Numbered from the stretch's first letter, positions 42,759-51,623 are shown. The stretch is DNA of 64,000 nt from Aquibium microcysteis (GCF_014495845.1 NZ_CP061080.1:2841001-2905000), one strand, 5' to 3'. The notes: a model not told the origin generated them from the sequence alone. Made by a program: numbers and translations.

Positions 42759-43613
42759 TCACTCCTTGAAATAGTCCGGCTTGCCGGTCGTCCAGGTCTC
42801 GCCCCAGAGCTGGCCGCCGCCGTCGACGGTGAGCAGTTCGCCGGTGACGAATTTTGCCGCCGGGCCGCCGAGATAGACGCAGGCCTCGGCGATGTCCCAG
42901 GCGCTTCCGGCGCGCATCATCGGGTTGGTGCGGGGATAGGCGGCGCGGACTTCCGGGGTGTAGACCTTCCAGCCGTCGGTCTCGATGGCGCCCGGCGCCA
43001 CGCAGTTGACGCGGATGCCGAGAGGGGCCCATTCCACCGCCACGCTCCGGCTGAGCCCGATCACGCCCGCGCGCGCGGCGATCGTGTGCGCCACGCCGTA
43101 GAGGCCGTGCGTGGTGACGACGACGATGTTGACGATGCTGCCCGGCTGGCCGGCGTCGCGCCATTTGCGGGCGGCGGCCTGCATCATGAACCAGGTGCCG
43201 TTGAGGTTGGTGTTGATGACGGCGTTCCAGCCCTTCACGCTGAAGTCGATGGCCGCCTGCGGGAACTGCCCGCCGGCACTGTTGACGAGGAGGTCGATCC
43301 GGCCGTGCTCGGCCCAGATCCGGTCGAAGAAGGCGGCGACCCCGTCGGGATCGCGCACGTCGACGGCATGGCCGGAGCAGGCGAGGCCCTTGTCGCGCAT
43401 CGCCGCCACGAGGCCCGCGATCTTCTCCTCGCTGCGGCCGCTGACGATCACATGCGCTCCGAGCCGGGCGAAGAGCCAGGCGGCCGCGCGGCCGATGCCG
43501 CCCGCCCCGCCCGAGACCAGCACCACGCGGCCGTCGAAGCTGCCGGGCGCATAGACGGTCGGATGGACGGCGAGATCCTCGTCGGCGAGGCCGAAGCGCT
43601 CCGCCCCGCTCAC
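42759..43613 (-). CDS. SDR-family oxidoreductase (AtuG-like position)
   Basis: 284 residues; GTG start at 43613 overlapping the acyl-CoA dehydrogenase stop (GTGA). Rossmann motif VLVSGGAGGIGRAAA near residues 30-44 and NSAGG near 108 are normal. At the catalytic site the usual YxxxK is absent: the aligned stretch reads HTIAARAGV, with Thr and Arg at the Tyr and Lys places, as in the dienoyl-CoA-reductase-like SDR group that lacks the Tyr. The C-terminus GELLTVDGGGQLWGE is family-typical. Partner of the dehydrogenase in degrading an acyl-CoA; in the Pseudomonas atu cluster an SDR occupies a similar place. Real reaction unknown. Confidence 0.85.
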   Translation of the reverse strand: MSGAERFGLADEDLAVHPTVYAPGSFDGRVVLVSGGAGGIGRAAAWLFARLGAHVIVSGRSEEKIAGLVAAMRDKGLACSGHAVDVRDPDGVAAFFDRIWAEHGRIDLLVNSAGGQFPQAAIDFSVKGWNAVINTNLNGTWFMMQAAARKWRDAGQPGSIVNIVVVTTHGLYGVAHTIAARAGVIGLSRSVAVEWAPLGIRVNCVAPGAIETDGWKVYTPEVRAAYPRTNPMMRAGSAWDIAEACVYLGGPAAKFVTGELLTVDGGGQLWGETWTTGKPDYFKE

Positions 43614-44815
43614 CGCTCCATGCCTTTCAGCAGTTCGCCGGCGATGATCATCTTGCGCACCTCCGTCGTGCCGGCGCCGATCTCGAGCAGCTTGGTCGAG
43701 CGGAACAGCCGGTTGATCTCCGATTCCCAGATGTAGCCCGTCCCGCCATGCACCTGCACGGCGAGGTCGAGCACCTTGTGCGAGGCCTCCGCCGCATACA
43801 TCACCGAGGCCGCCGTCAGCATGTGGATGTCGCCGCGCCCGCCGCCGCCGATCTCCAGCGGTGCCGCGGCCGCCAGCACGCGGTAGGTGAAGGTGCGGAT
43901 CGTCTCCACCTGCACATACATGTCGGCGATCATCGACTGCACCATCTGGAACGAGCCGATCGGCTTGCCGAACTGCCGGCGGGTCTTCGCATAGTCGATC
44001 GACAGCTGCAGCGCCCGCTCGGCCACCCCGAGGCAGATCGGCGAGATCATCGCCCGTTCGAGGTCGAGCCCGCTCATCACCACCGCCACGCCGCGGTTCT
44101 CCCCGCCGACGAGGTTGGCGGCCGGCACGCGGCATTCCTCGAACAGCAGTTCGCCGGTCTGGCTGCCGCGATAGCCCATCTTGTTCAGCTTCTGCGCCAC
44201 CGTGAAGCCGGGCATCCCTTTCTCCACGATGAAGGCCGAGATGCCGTGCGCGCCCTTCTCGCGGTCGGTCTTGGCATAGACCAGCAGCACGTCGGCCACC
44301 GGGCCATTGGTGATGTAGATCTTGGAACCGTTGAGCACGTAGTCGTCGCCCTCGCGGCGTGCCGTCGTGCGCATCGAGCCCAGCGCGTCCGAGCCGGCGC
44401 CGGGCTCCGTCAGCCCGAGCGCGCCGATCTTGCGGCCGGAGCAGAGGTCGGGGAGATAGCGCCGCCGCTGCTCCTCGTTGCCGTTGCGGTAGATGTTGTT
44501 GGCGCAGAGATTGTCGTGCGCCACCCAGGCCAGCGCCATGGCGTGGTTCCAGCGCGCGAAGCCCTGCAGCACAAGGCCCGCGGCGAAGAGGTCGAGGCCG
44601 GTGCCGCCATAGGCCTCCGGGATGGTGATGCCGAACAGGCCGGCGTCGCCGATCTTCGGAAAGGCCTCGCCCGGCCACCATTCCTCGTTGTCCATCCGCT
44701 CGGAGAGCGGATAGAGTTCGTTGCGGGCAAAACGGTCCGCATTGTCGAGGATCATCTCGTGTTCCGGGTCGAGATCGAAGCCGGCGTTTCTCTCGTTCGA
44801 TCCTGCAATGTCCAA
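43610..44815 (-). CDS. Acyl-CoA dehydrogenase, isovaleryl/citronellyl-CoA type
   Basis: 401 residues; TTG start at 44815 supported by GGGAGGAC six bases upstream. FAD-dependent fold: GALGLTEPGAGSDALGSMRT near residues 133-152, ITNGPVADVLLVYAKT, and C-terminal QVHGGTGYIWESEINRLFRSTKLLEIGAGTTEVRK. The Glu in GLDLERAM (about residue 250) matches the catalytic base position special to isovaleryl-CoA dehydrogenases rather than the one used by straight-chain enzymes. Forms the 2,3-enoyl-CoA of a branched acyl-CoA. Fits an AtuD or LiuA-like step before carboxylation by the enzyme encoded at 47924-51527. Operator copy 3 overlaps its promoter. Confidence 0.9.
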   Translation of the reverse strand: MDIAGSNERNAGFDLDPEHEMILDNADRFARNELYPLSERMDNEEWWPGEAFPKIGDAGLFGITIPEAYGGTGLDLFAAGLVLQGFARWNHAMALAWVAHDNLCANNIYRNGNEEQRRRYLPDLCSGRKIGALGLTEPGAGSDALGSMRTTARREGDDYVLNGSKIYITNGPVADVLLVYAKTDREKGAHGISAFIVEKGMPGFTVAQKLNKMGYRGSQTGELLFEECRVPAANLVGGENRGVAVVMSGLDLERAMISPICLGVAERALQLSIDYAKTRRQFGKPIGSFQMVQSMIADMYVQVETIRTFTYRVLAAAAPLEIGGGGRGDIHMLTAASVMYAAEASHKVLDLAVQVHGGTGYIWESEINRLFRSTKLLEIGAGTTEVRKMIIAGELLKGMER

Positions 44816-44882
44816 GACGTCCTCCCTCGACCGGCCCGGCGGCTGCGCCGCCGCATGAATGAAGGCGGCCGTGCCGCCGCGC

Positions 44883-44901
44883 TAATGAAGTCATTTCATC
44901 A
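44883..44901. promoter_or_regulatory. Putative TetR operator, copy 3 (acyl-CoA dehydrogenase promoter)
   Basis: On the minus strand TGATGAA-atgac-TTCATTA, arms identical to the copy at 28169-28187. It covers the -10 region of the promoter at 44896-44924. Confidence 0.65.
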
Positions 44902-44924
44902 TCCCATCGCCCGGTTCATGTCAA
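44896..44924 (-). promoter_or_regulatory. Putative promoter of the dehydrogenase-SDR operon
   Basis: Minus strand TTGACA (44924-44919), 17-base spacer, weak -10 TGATGA inside the operator. Confidence 0.45.
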
Positions 44925-44993
44925 GCCTTCCACGGCAATTGTGATGGCTTGTCATCGCAATGGCGCCTTGCGGGGAAACCCGCCGGAGATCGG

Positions 44994-45022
44994 TTGACAA
45001 CGCTGATGAATTGAAATCATTT
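44994..45022 (+). promoter_or_regulatory. Putative promoter of the atu-like operon
   Basis: TTGACA (44994-44999), 17-base spacer, -10 TCATTT (45017-45022), overlapped by operator copy 2 and about 25 bases before the first gene. Confidence 0.5.
45004..45022. promoter_or_regulatory. Putative TetR operator, copy 2 (atu-like operon promoter)
   Basis: TGATGAA-ttgaa-ATCATTT: left arm identical to the other copies, right arm with two changes. It sits inside the core promoter. Confidence 0.6.
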
Positions 45023-45045
45023 AGCACCCGGCCCGACCGCGAGAG

Positions 45046-45840
45046 ATGGGGGAGCAGGTGACGGAACCGGTAACGATCGAACGCCGCCAGGAGGCGTTGT
45101 GGATCACGATCAGTCGCGAAGAGCGGCGCAATGCCCTCAACCAGGAGGTCGCGGAGCTGATTCATGCCGGGCTCGACCGCGCCGAGGCCGATCGCTCGGT
45201 CCGCGCCGTCGTGCTCACCGGTGCCGGCGACAAGGCCTTCTGTGCGGGCGGCGACCTCCAGCTCCAGGCCGACGGCACGCCCTTCACCATCGACGTCGCC
45301 GATCCGCGGCACTACGTCGCCCGCCTGCTGCGCCGGATGGATTCCTGCCGCCTGCCGCTGGTGGCACGCGTCAACGGCCATGCGCTGGCCGGCGGGCTCG
45401 GCCTCGTCTGCGCCTGCGACCTCGTCGTCGCCCGCGAGGATGCCATGCTCGGCGTGTCCGAGGTCAAGGTCGGCATCTTCCCGATGATGATCCTTCCCTA
45501 CCTGCTGCGCGTCATCGGCTACCGCCGCATGATGGAACTGTGCCTGTCGGGCGAGCCGATCCTGGCACGCGAGGCGGCGGCCGAAGGGATCGTCAACTAC
45601 GCCGTGCCCGCGCCGGACCTCGACGCCAGGCTCGACTGGCTGCTCGCGCGCATCACCGACAAGTCGCCCACCGGCATCCGGCTGGGCAAGCAGGCGCTGT
45701 CGAAGATCCGCGAGATGTCGACGGATGCCGCCCTCGAATACGCCCAGTTCATGCTGGCCAACATGGCCCGCACGCGCGACGCCCGCGAAGGCATGGCCGC
45801 CTTCAACGAGAAGCGCAGGCCGAACTGGACGGGGGAGTAG
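45046..45840 (+). CDS. Enoyl-CoA hydratase/isomerase family protein (AtuE/LiuC-like position)
   Basis: 264 residues if read from ATG 45046; a GTG at 45058 with GGGGGAG before it is an alternative. Crotonase fold: TGAGDKAFCAGGDLQLQAD near residues 57-75 and RVNGHALAGGLGLVCACDLVVARED near 107-131. The usual hydration Glu region reads GVSEVKVGIFPMMILPYLLRVIG. In Atu/Liu pathways such an enzyme hydrates the carboxylated enoyl-CoA (isohexenylglutaconyl- or methylglutaconyl-CoA). First gene of the five-gene plus-strand operon, five bases before AtuA, and under operator copy 2. Confidence 0.88.
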   Translation: MGEQVTEPVTIERRQEALWITISREERRNALNQEVAELIHAGLDRAEADRSVRAVVLTGAGDKAFCAGGDLQLQADGTPFTIDVADPRHYVARLLRRMDSCRLPLVARVNGHALAGGLGLVCACDLVVAREDAMLGVSEVKVGIFPMMILPYLLRVIGYRRMMELCLSGEPILAREAAAEGIVNYAVPAPDLDARLDWLLARITDKSPTGIRLGKQALSKIREMSTDAALEYAQFMLANMARTRDAREGMAAFNEKRRPNWTGE

Positions 45841-45845
45841 CGGGC

Positions 45846-47927
45846 ATGGCGAGGACCGTGCGGATCGGCTGCGGCGCCGGATTCTGGGGCGACACGCCGG
45901 AGGGCCCGGCGCAGCTCGTGCGCGGCGGCGGCATCGACTATCTCGTGATGGACTATCTGGCCGAGATCACCATGTCGATCCTGGCGCGGATGAAGGCGAA
46001 GCGGCCCGATCTCGGCTACGCGACCGATTTCGTCACCATGGTCATGAAGCCGCTGGCGCGCGAGATCGCGCAGAAGAAGATCCGCGTCGTCACCAATGCC
46101 GGCGGGGTCAATCCCGATGCGTGCCGCGAGGCCCTGCTCGCCGTCTTCCGCGAGGCGGGCGTCGACCTGAAGGTCGCGGTGGTGCGCGGCGACGACCTGT
46201 CGGGGCGGGTCGAGCGCTACCGCGCGCAGGACCTGCGCGAGATGTTCTCCGGCGCCCCGATGCCGGCGCAGGCCGCCAGCGTCAACGCCTATCTCGGCGC
46301 CTTCCCGATCGCCGCCGCGCTCGATGCGGGCGCCGACGTCGTCATCACCGGGCGCGTGGTCGATTCGGCCGTCGTGCTCGGCCCGCTGATCCACGAATTC
46401 GGCTGGCAGCCCGGCCAGCACGACCTCCTGTCGGCCGGCAGCCTCTGCGGCCACGTGCTCGAATGCGGCACGCAGGTCACCGGCGGCATCTTCACCGACT
46501 GGCGCGAGGTCGCCGGCTGGGACGACATGGGCTTTCCGGTGGCCGAATGCAGCGCCGACGGCAGCTTCGTCGTCACCAAGCCCGCGGGTACCGGCGGGCT
46601 GGTCAGCACGAAGACCGTGGCCGAGCAGATCGTCTACGAGGTGGGCGACCCGCGGCGCTACGTCCTTCCCGACGTCGTCGCCGACTGGAGCGCGGTCAGG
46701 CTCGAGCAGGAGGGTCCCGACCGCGTCAGGGTCACCGGGGCCCGCGGGTCGGCACCGACCGACAGCTACAAGGTGAGCCTCACTCATCCCGACGGCTACC
46801 GGTCCGCCGTCACCATGATGATCGCCGGCCGCGAGGCGGCCGACAAGGCCCGCGCGACGGCAAGGGCCATCCTCGCACGCTGCGAGCGGCTGATGCAGGC
46901 CGCGGGCTTCGACGGCTTCGCCGATCGCTCGATCGAAGTCCTCGGCAGCGAGGCCAGCTACGGCGACCATGCGCGCGCCGGTGCCACGCGCGAGGTGATC
47001 CTCAAGATCGCCGTCCGCCACGCCTCGAAGGATGCGCTGCAGATCTTCGGCCGCGAGATCTTCCCGGCCGCCACGGCGATGGCGCAGGGCCTCACCGGCT
47101 TCGCCGGCGGTCGCCCCGAGCCGCAGCCGGTGATCCGGCTCTTCTCCTTCCTGGCGCCCAAGGCCGACATTCCCGCGCAGGTGGAGGTCGACGGGCGGAC
47201 GATCGAAGTCGGTCCGGCGATACTCCCGCCCCCTCCCCGCGAGGAGGACGGTTATCGCATATCCATCGCTCCTGCCCCCTCCACCACTTCGTGGTCCCCC
47301 TCCCCCGCTCCGCAGGGGAGGATCTCAGCGGCGGCGTCGATATCCTCCCCTGCGGAGCGGGGGAGGGGGACCACGCGAAGCGTGGTGGAGGGGGCGCACG
47401 GCGACCCCCTGCAATCGCCTTCCCACGAGGGGGCGGCGGAGTCCGGGACGTCACAACTCTTCGACCCGACGGACGATGAAGCGCCGGCGCCCCCCTCCCC
47501 CTCGTCGGGAGCGGGAGAGGGTGGGAGTTCGATCGCGTCGCCCGGCGGCCCGCTCGCCACCGTCCCGCTGATCGCCCTCGCGCACGGCCGCAGCGGCGAC
47601 AAGGGCGACATCGGCAATGTCGGCATCCTCGCCCGCCGGCCCGAATTCCTCCCCTGGATCGGGCGAAGCTGCACGCCCGAAGCGGTCCGCCGCTACTTCG
47701 CGCATTACGTCCGGGGCGAGGTCGAGCGTTTCGATTGGCCGGGACTGAACGGTCTCAACTTTCTCCTCCACCAGGGTCTCGGCGGCGGCGGCATCGCCTC
47801 GCTCCGGCACGATCCGCAAGGCAAGGCGCTGGCTCAGATCATGATGGACTTTCCCGTCGAGGTTCCGGCCGCCTGGGTGGCGGACGGCGGCCCGCTCGCC
47901 GGTCACGGCGGAGAGGCGACGTCATGA
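45846..47927 (+). CDS. atuA: AtuA family protein (acyclic terpene utilisation) with an inserted repeat-derived linker
   Basis: 693 residues. Residues 1-455 form the AtuA domain (RIGCGAGFWGDTPEGPAQLV, VVTNAGGVNPDACREAL, DVVITGRVVDSAVVLGPLIHEFGW); residues about 575-680 are the small AtuA-like C-terminal domain (IALAHGRSGDKGDIGNVGILARRPEFLPWI). Between them lie about 100 Pro/Ser/Gly-rich residues encoded by a palindromic repeat at 47274-47395 and more low-complexity sequence; the frame is kept. AtuA is required for citronellol/geraniol catabolism in Pseudomonas, its reaction is unknown. Its stop overlaps the biotin carboxylase start (ATGA). Confidence 0.88.
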   Translation: MARTVRIGCGAGFWGDTPEGPAQLVRGGGIDYLVMDYLAEITMSILARMKAKRPDLGYATDFVTMVMKPLAREIAQKKIRVVTNAGGVNPDACREALLAVFREAGVDLKVAVVRGDDLSGRVERYRAQDLREMFSGAPMPAQAASVNAYLGAFPIAAALDAGADVVITGRVVDSAVVLGPLIHEFGWQPGQHDLLSAGSLCGHVLECGTQVTGGIFTDWREVAGWDDMGFPVAECSADGSFVVTKPAGTGGLVSTKTVAEQIVYEVGDPRRYVLPDVVADWSAVRLEQEGPDRVRVTGARGSAPTDSYKVSLTHPDGYRSAVTMMIAGREAADKARATARAILARCERLMQAAGFDGFADRSIEVLGSEASYGDHARAGATREVILKIAVRHASKDALQIFGREIFPAATAMAQGLTGFAGGRPEPQPVIRLFSFLAPKADIPAQVEVDGRTIEVGPAILPPPPREEDGYRISIAPAPSTTSWSPSPAPQGRISAAASISSPAERGRGTTRSVVEGAHGDPLQSPSHEGAAESGTSQLFDPTDDEAPAPPSPSSGAGEGGSSIASPGGPLATVPLIALAHGRSGDKGDIGNVGILARRPEFLPWIGRSCTPEAVRRYFAHYVRGEVERFDWPGLNGLNFLLHQGLGGGGIASLRHDPQGKALAQIMMDFPVEVPAAWVADGGPLAGHGGEATS
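47274..47395. repeat. Long palindrome inside the atuA coding sequence
   Basis: Inverted repeat with arms of 50 and 54 bases (47274-47323 and 47342-47395) containing nested small palindromes such as CCACTTCGTGG and CTCCGCAGGGGAG. The style resembles the intergenic palindromes elsewhere in the window, and it is read through in frame as residues 477-517. Confidence 0.85.
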
Positions 47928-49408
47928 GCGCTCCCCTGTTCCGCAAGGTGCTCATCGCCAACCGCGGCGAGATCGCCTGCCGCGTCATCCGCACGCTGGA
48001 CGCCATGGGCATCGCCTCGGTGGCGATCCACCATCCGGTCGAGGCGCGCGCCAGGCACGTGCGCATGGCCGGCGAGGCGGTCGCGATCGACGGCGAGACG
48101 CCGGTGGCGGCCCATCTCGACGTCGAGGCCATCGTGGCGGCGGCGCTGGCGACGGGCGCCGACGCCATCCACCCCGGCTATGGCTTCCTGTCGGAGAACG
48201 CCCGTTTCGCCGCCGCGGTCGGGGCCGCCGGCCTCACCTTCATCGGCCCCTCCCCCGAAACCATCGCGCTGATGGGCGACAAGATCTCCGCGCGCAGCTT
48301 CGCGGAAGCGCAGGGCGTGCCGGTGGCGCCGTCCGTCATGCCGACCGGAGACCTCGACGACTTCATCGCGCGGGCCGAGGGCATCGGCTTTCCGCTCCTC
48401 ATCAAGGCGGCCGCCGGCGGCGGCGGCAAGGGCATGTCGATCGTCCGCTCGGCCGAAGGCCTGCGCGAGGCCGCCCGCATCGCCTCGGGCGAGGCGCAGC
48501 GCTATTTCGGCGACGGCCGCGTCTATGCCGAGACCTATGTCGAGCGCCCGCGCCACATCGAGGTGCAGGTGCTGGGCGACGGCGAGGGCGGCGCGATCCA
48601 TCTCTTCGAGCGCGAATGCTCCGTCCAGCGCCGGTTCCAGAAGATCGTCGAGGAGGCGCCCGCCGCCCGCCTCGATCCGGCGCTGCGCGACGCCATCTGC
48701 GCCTCGGCCGTGCGGCTCGCCGCCGCCGCGCGCTACAGGAACGCCGGCACGGTGGAATACATCCTCGGCGCCGACGGCCGCTTCTTCTTCCTGGAGATGA
48801 ACACGCGGCTGCAGGTCGAGCACCCGGTCACCGAGATGATCACCGGCCTCGATCTCGTCCGCGCCCAGATCGAGATCGCCGCCGGCCGCGGCCTGCCGCT
48901 CGCGCAGGCCGACGTCGCCGCGAACGGTCACGCCATCGAGTGTCGCATCTGCGCGGAGGATCCCGACCGCGACTTCCTGCCCGAGACGGGCACGCTCGCC
49001 CATCTGGGCGTACCGGAGGCGCCCTGGCTGCGCTTCGAGAACGCGCTCGATCCCGGCCAGAAGGTCACCGCCGATTTCGATCCGATGCTGGCCAAGCTCG
49101 TCGCCCATGGCGCCACCCGCGCCGAGGCGATCGACCGCTCCATCGCCGCGCTCGGCGAACTCGCCCTGCTCGGCGTCACCACCAATGTCGACTATCTCGC
49201 CCGCGTGCTGGGCAACGGCGCCTTCCGCGCCGGCGACCTGCACACCGGCTTCGTGGCCGAGCAGCGGCAGGCGCTGGCGCCGCAGCCGCCGTCCGCCCGG
49301 GTGCTGGCGCAGGTGATGGCCGCGGCCGCGCTCGGCGACCGCGATTTCCGCGAACTCGCGCTCGGCACGCCCGAGCCGCACGCCGCCATCGGCGGCTGGA
49401 GGAACTGA
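47924..49408 (+). CDS. Biotin carboxylase subunit of an acyl-CoA carboxylase
   Basis: 494 residues: N-terminal VLIANRGEIACRVIRT, ATP-grasp loop LIKAAAGGGGKGMSIV near residues 165-180, EMNTRLQVEHPVTEMITGLDLV near 290-311, and FDPMLAKLVAHG. Carboxylates biotin with ATP and bicarbonate. In most MccA and AtuF alpha subunits this domain is fused to a biotin carrier domain (about 660 residues in all); here the protein ends after the carboxylase core and the carrier is a separate gene two bases downstream. Probably geranyl-CoA or methylcrotonyl-CoA carboxylase by context. Confidence 0.93.
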   Translation: MSAPLFRKVLIANRGEIACRVIRTLDAMGIASVAIHHPVEARARHVRMAGEAVAIDGETPVAAHLDVEAIVAAALATGADAIHPGYGFLSENARFAAAVGAAGLTFIGPSPETIALMGDKISARSFAEAQGVPVAPSVMPTGDLDDFIARAEGIGFPLLIKAAAGGGGKGMSIVRSAEGLREAARIASGEAQRYFGDGRVYAETYVERPRHIEVQVLGDGEGGAIHLFERECSVQRRFQKIVEEAPAARLDPALRDAICASAVRLAAAARYRNAGTVEYILGADGRFFFLEMNTRLQVEHPVTEMITGLDLVRAQIEIAAGRGLPLAQADVAANGHAIECRICAEDPDRDFLPETGTLAHLGVPEAPWLRFENALDPGQKVTADFDPMLAKLVAHGATRAEAIDRSIAALGELALLGVTTNVDYLARVLGNGAFRAGDLHTGFVAEQRQALAPQPPSARVLAQVMAAAALGDRDFRELALGTPEPHAAIGGWRN

Positions 49409-49410
49409 GG

Positions 49411-49914
49411 ATGAGCCTCAAGCTCACGCTCGACGGCCAGGTCCACGAGGTCTCCATCGTCCGCCGCCGGCCCCATCTGGTGCTGCGCATCGACGATGCC
49501 GAGTACGAGCTGGCCGAACTCCCCTCCGCCGGCCGCGGCGAGGCGTCGATGACGATCGCCGGCGAGCCGGTCCGCTTCGCCCGCGCCGCGCTCGGCGACC
49601 GCCAGGTGCTCCGGCTCGCCGGCCGCACCTTCGAGGTCGGCATCGTCGATCCATTCTCGAAGGAGGGCGGCGCGGGCGCCGGCGCCGACGTGGTGAAGGC
49701 GCCGATGCCCGGCGCCGTGGTCTGCGTGCATCGGCGCCCCGGCGACCGGGTCGCGCGCGGCGAGGTGCTCGTCACCATCGAGAGCATGAAGCTCCAGACC
49801 GGCCTCGCCTCCCCCCGCGACGGCGTCCTCGCCGCCGTACACCGCGCCGAGGGCCAGACGTTCGAGAAGGACGAGGTCATCGCGACGCTCGAGCCACAGG
49901 TCGACGAAGGCTGA
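49411..49914 (+). CDS. Biotin carboxyl carrier subunit of the acyl-CoA carboxylase
   Basis: 167 residues. Residues 90-165 are a biotinyl domain: VVKAPMPGAVVCVHRRPGDRVARGEVLVTIESMKLQTGLASPRDGVL, with biotinylated Lys127 in ESMKL (the usual motif is AMKM). Residues 1-85 are a small beta-rich domain like the linker (BT-like) region of fused alpha subunits, so the split occurred between carboxylase core and this domain. Directly between biotin carboxylase and carboxyltransferase genes, clearly one enzyme complex. Confidence 0.9.
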   Translation: MSLKLTLDGQVHEVSIVRRRPHLVLRIDDAEYELAELPSAGRGEASMTIAGEPVRFARAALGDRQVLRLAGRTFEVGIVDPFSKEGGAGAGADVVKAPMPGAVVCVHRRPGDRVARGEVLVTIESMKLQTGLASPRDGVLAAVHRAEGQTFEKDEVIATLEPQVDEG

Positions 49915-49919
49915 CACGC

Positions 49920-51527
49920 ATGCGCAGGATCCAGTCCATGATCAGCACCTCCTCGGCGGATTTCCGCCGCTTCGAGGCGCACAACCGCCGGATGGTCGGG
50001 GATTTCCGCGCCCGACAGGAAGCCGCGCGCCACCAGCGTCCCGCGCGCGACCTCGACCGGCTCGCCGGCCAGGGCAAGATGCGCCCGCGCGAGCGCATCG
50101 AGAAGCTGCTCGATCCGGGCACGCCCTTCCTCGAACTCTCCTCGCTCGCCGCCGGCATGGCCTATGGCGGCGACTCGCCCTCGGCGAGTTCCATCGTCGG
50201 CATCGGCATCGTGTCGGGCCGCGAGGTGATCGTCCGCGCCGACGATCCCACCGTCAAGGGCGGCGCCTGGTATCCGCTCACCACGAAGAAGATCGTCCGC
50301 GCGCTCGACATCGCCATGGAGAACCGGCTGCCGGTCATCCACCTGTGCGATTCGGCCGGCGGCTTCCTGCAGCTCCAGTCCGAGGTCTTCCCCGACAGGT
50401 ACATGGCCGGCCGGATCTTCCGCAACCAGTCGATCCTCTCGAAGATGGGCGTCAAGCAGCTGGCGCTGGTCTTCGGCCACTGCACCGCCGGCGGCGCCTA
50501 TATCCCGGGCCTCTCCGACTACTCGGTCATCGTGCGCGGCACCGGCGCCGTGTTCCTCGGCGGCCCGCCCCTGGTCAAGGCCGCGACCGGCGAGGAGGTC
50601 ACGGTGGAGGAACTCGGCGGCGCCGACATGCACACCTCCGTCTCCGGCACCTGCGACTATCCCGCCGCCAGCGAGGAGGAGGCGATCCATATCGGCCGCG
50701 AGATCGTCGCCCAGTGGGACCGCCCGAAGAAATGGGCCTGCCAGCGCGAGGCGCCCGAGGATCCCGCCTACGACCCGCAGGAGATCTACGGAATCGTCCC
50801 CGACGACATCAAGAAGCAGTTCGACATGCGCGAGATCATCGCCCGCATCGTCGACGGCAGCCGCTTCCACGAGTACCAGCCGAACTACGGCACCACGCTG
50901 GTCTGCGGCTTCGCCAACGTCTGGGGCTACAAGGTCGGCATCCTCGCCAACAACGGCGTCCTGTTCAACGACAGTTCCCTCAAGGGCGCCCACTTCATCG
51001 AGCTCTGCAACCAGAACGAGACGCCGCTGGTCTTCCTGCAGAACATCACCGGCTACATGATCGGCAAGGAATACGAGCGGCGCGGCATCACCAAGGACGG
51101 CGCCAAGATGATCATGGCCCAGTCCTGCTCGCGCGTGCCCAAGTTCACCGTCATGTGCAACGGCTCCTTCGGCGCCGGCAATTACGGCATGTGCGGCCGC
51201 GCCTTCGACGGCCGCTTCCTGTTCACCTGGCCCAACCACCAGATCGGCGTCATGGGCGGCGACCAGGCCGCCAACACGCTGGCCGAGGTCAAGGTCAACC
51301 AGATGAAGCGCAACGGCGGCACCGTCGACGAGGCCGTGGTGCGGCAGCTGTGGGAAGACACGCGCTCCGCCTATCAGGAGCAGCTCTCGGCCTACTACGC
51401 GACCTCCGAACTCTGGGACGACGGCATCATCGATCCCGTCGACACCCGCAACGCGCTCGCCATCGCGCTGTCCGCCTCCCTCAACGCCCCGCTGGGCGAC
51501 CCGGGCTACGGCGTCTTCCGGTTCTGA
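49920..51527 (+). CDS. Acyl-CoA carboxylase carboxyltransferase (beta) subunit, AtuC/MccB-like
   Basis: 535 residues. Carboxyltransferase N-domain: KMRPRERIEKLLDPGTPFLEL, VIHLCDSAGGFLQLQSEVFPD; C-domain: TPLVFLQNITGYMIGKEYERRGITKDGAKM and FTVMCNGSFGAGNYGMCGRAFDGRF. Close in pattern to methylcrotonyl-CoA and geranyl-CoA carboxylase beta subunits; the acyl-pocket stretch SAGGFL differs from the SGGANLPRQ usual in MccB, which would fit a larger substrate such as geranyl-CoA. That discrimination is suggestive, not proved. Last gene of the operon, followed by repeat cluster 2. Confidence 0.93.
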   Translation: MRRIQSMISTSSADFRRFEAHNRRMVGDFRARQEAARHQRPARDLDRLAGQGKMRPRERIEKLLDPGTPFLELSSLAAGMAYGGDSPSASSIVGIGIVSGREVIVRADDPTVKGGAWYPLTTKKIVRALDIAMENRLPVIHLCDSAGGFLQLQSEVFPDRYMAGRIFRNQSILSKMGVKQLALVFGHCTAGGAYIPGLSDYSVIVRGTGAVFLGGPPLVKAATGEEVTVEELGGADMHTSVSGTCDYPAASEEEAIHIGREIVAQWDRPKKWACQREAPEDPAYDPQEIYGIVPDDIKKQFDMREIIARIVDGSRFHEYQPNYGTTLVCGFANVWGYKVGILANNGVLFNDSSLKGAHFIELCNQNETPLVFLQNITGYMIGKEYERRGITKDGAKMIMAQSCSRVPKFTVMCNGSFGAGNYGMCGRAFDGRFLFTWPNHQIGVMGGDQAANTLAEVKVNQMKRNGGTVDEAVVRQLWEDTRSAYQEQLSAYYATSELWDDGIIDPVDTRNALAIALSASLNAPLGDPGYGVFRF

Positions 51528-51623
51528 GGAGCGCGCTGCCGTCGGAAGCGCCGCAAGGGTGAAGCGGGGCTGCGCAATGTCGAAACAGGGAACGCAACGC
51601 CCTCCGGCGCCCGCCCCCTCCGC

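Noticed and set aside
44816..44894. Extension of the SDR frame across the acyl-CoA dehydrogenase gene to 44894
   Set aside because: The upstream part is an off-frame shadow of the dehydrogenase; the SDR fold begins after 43613.
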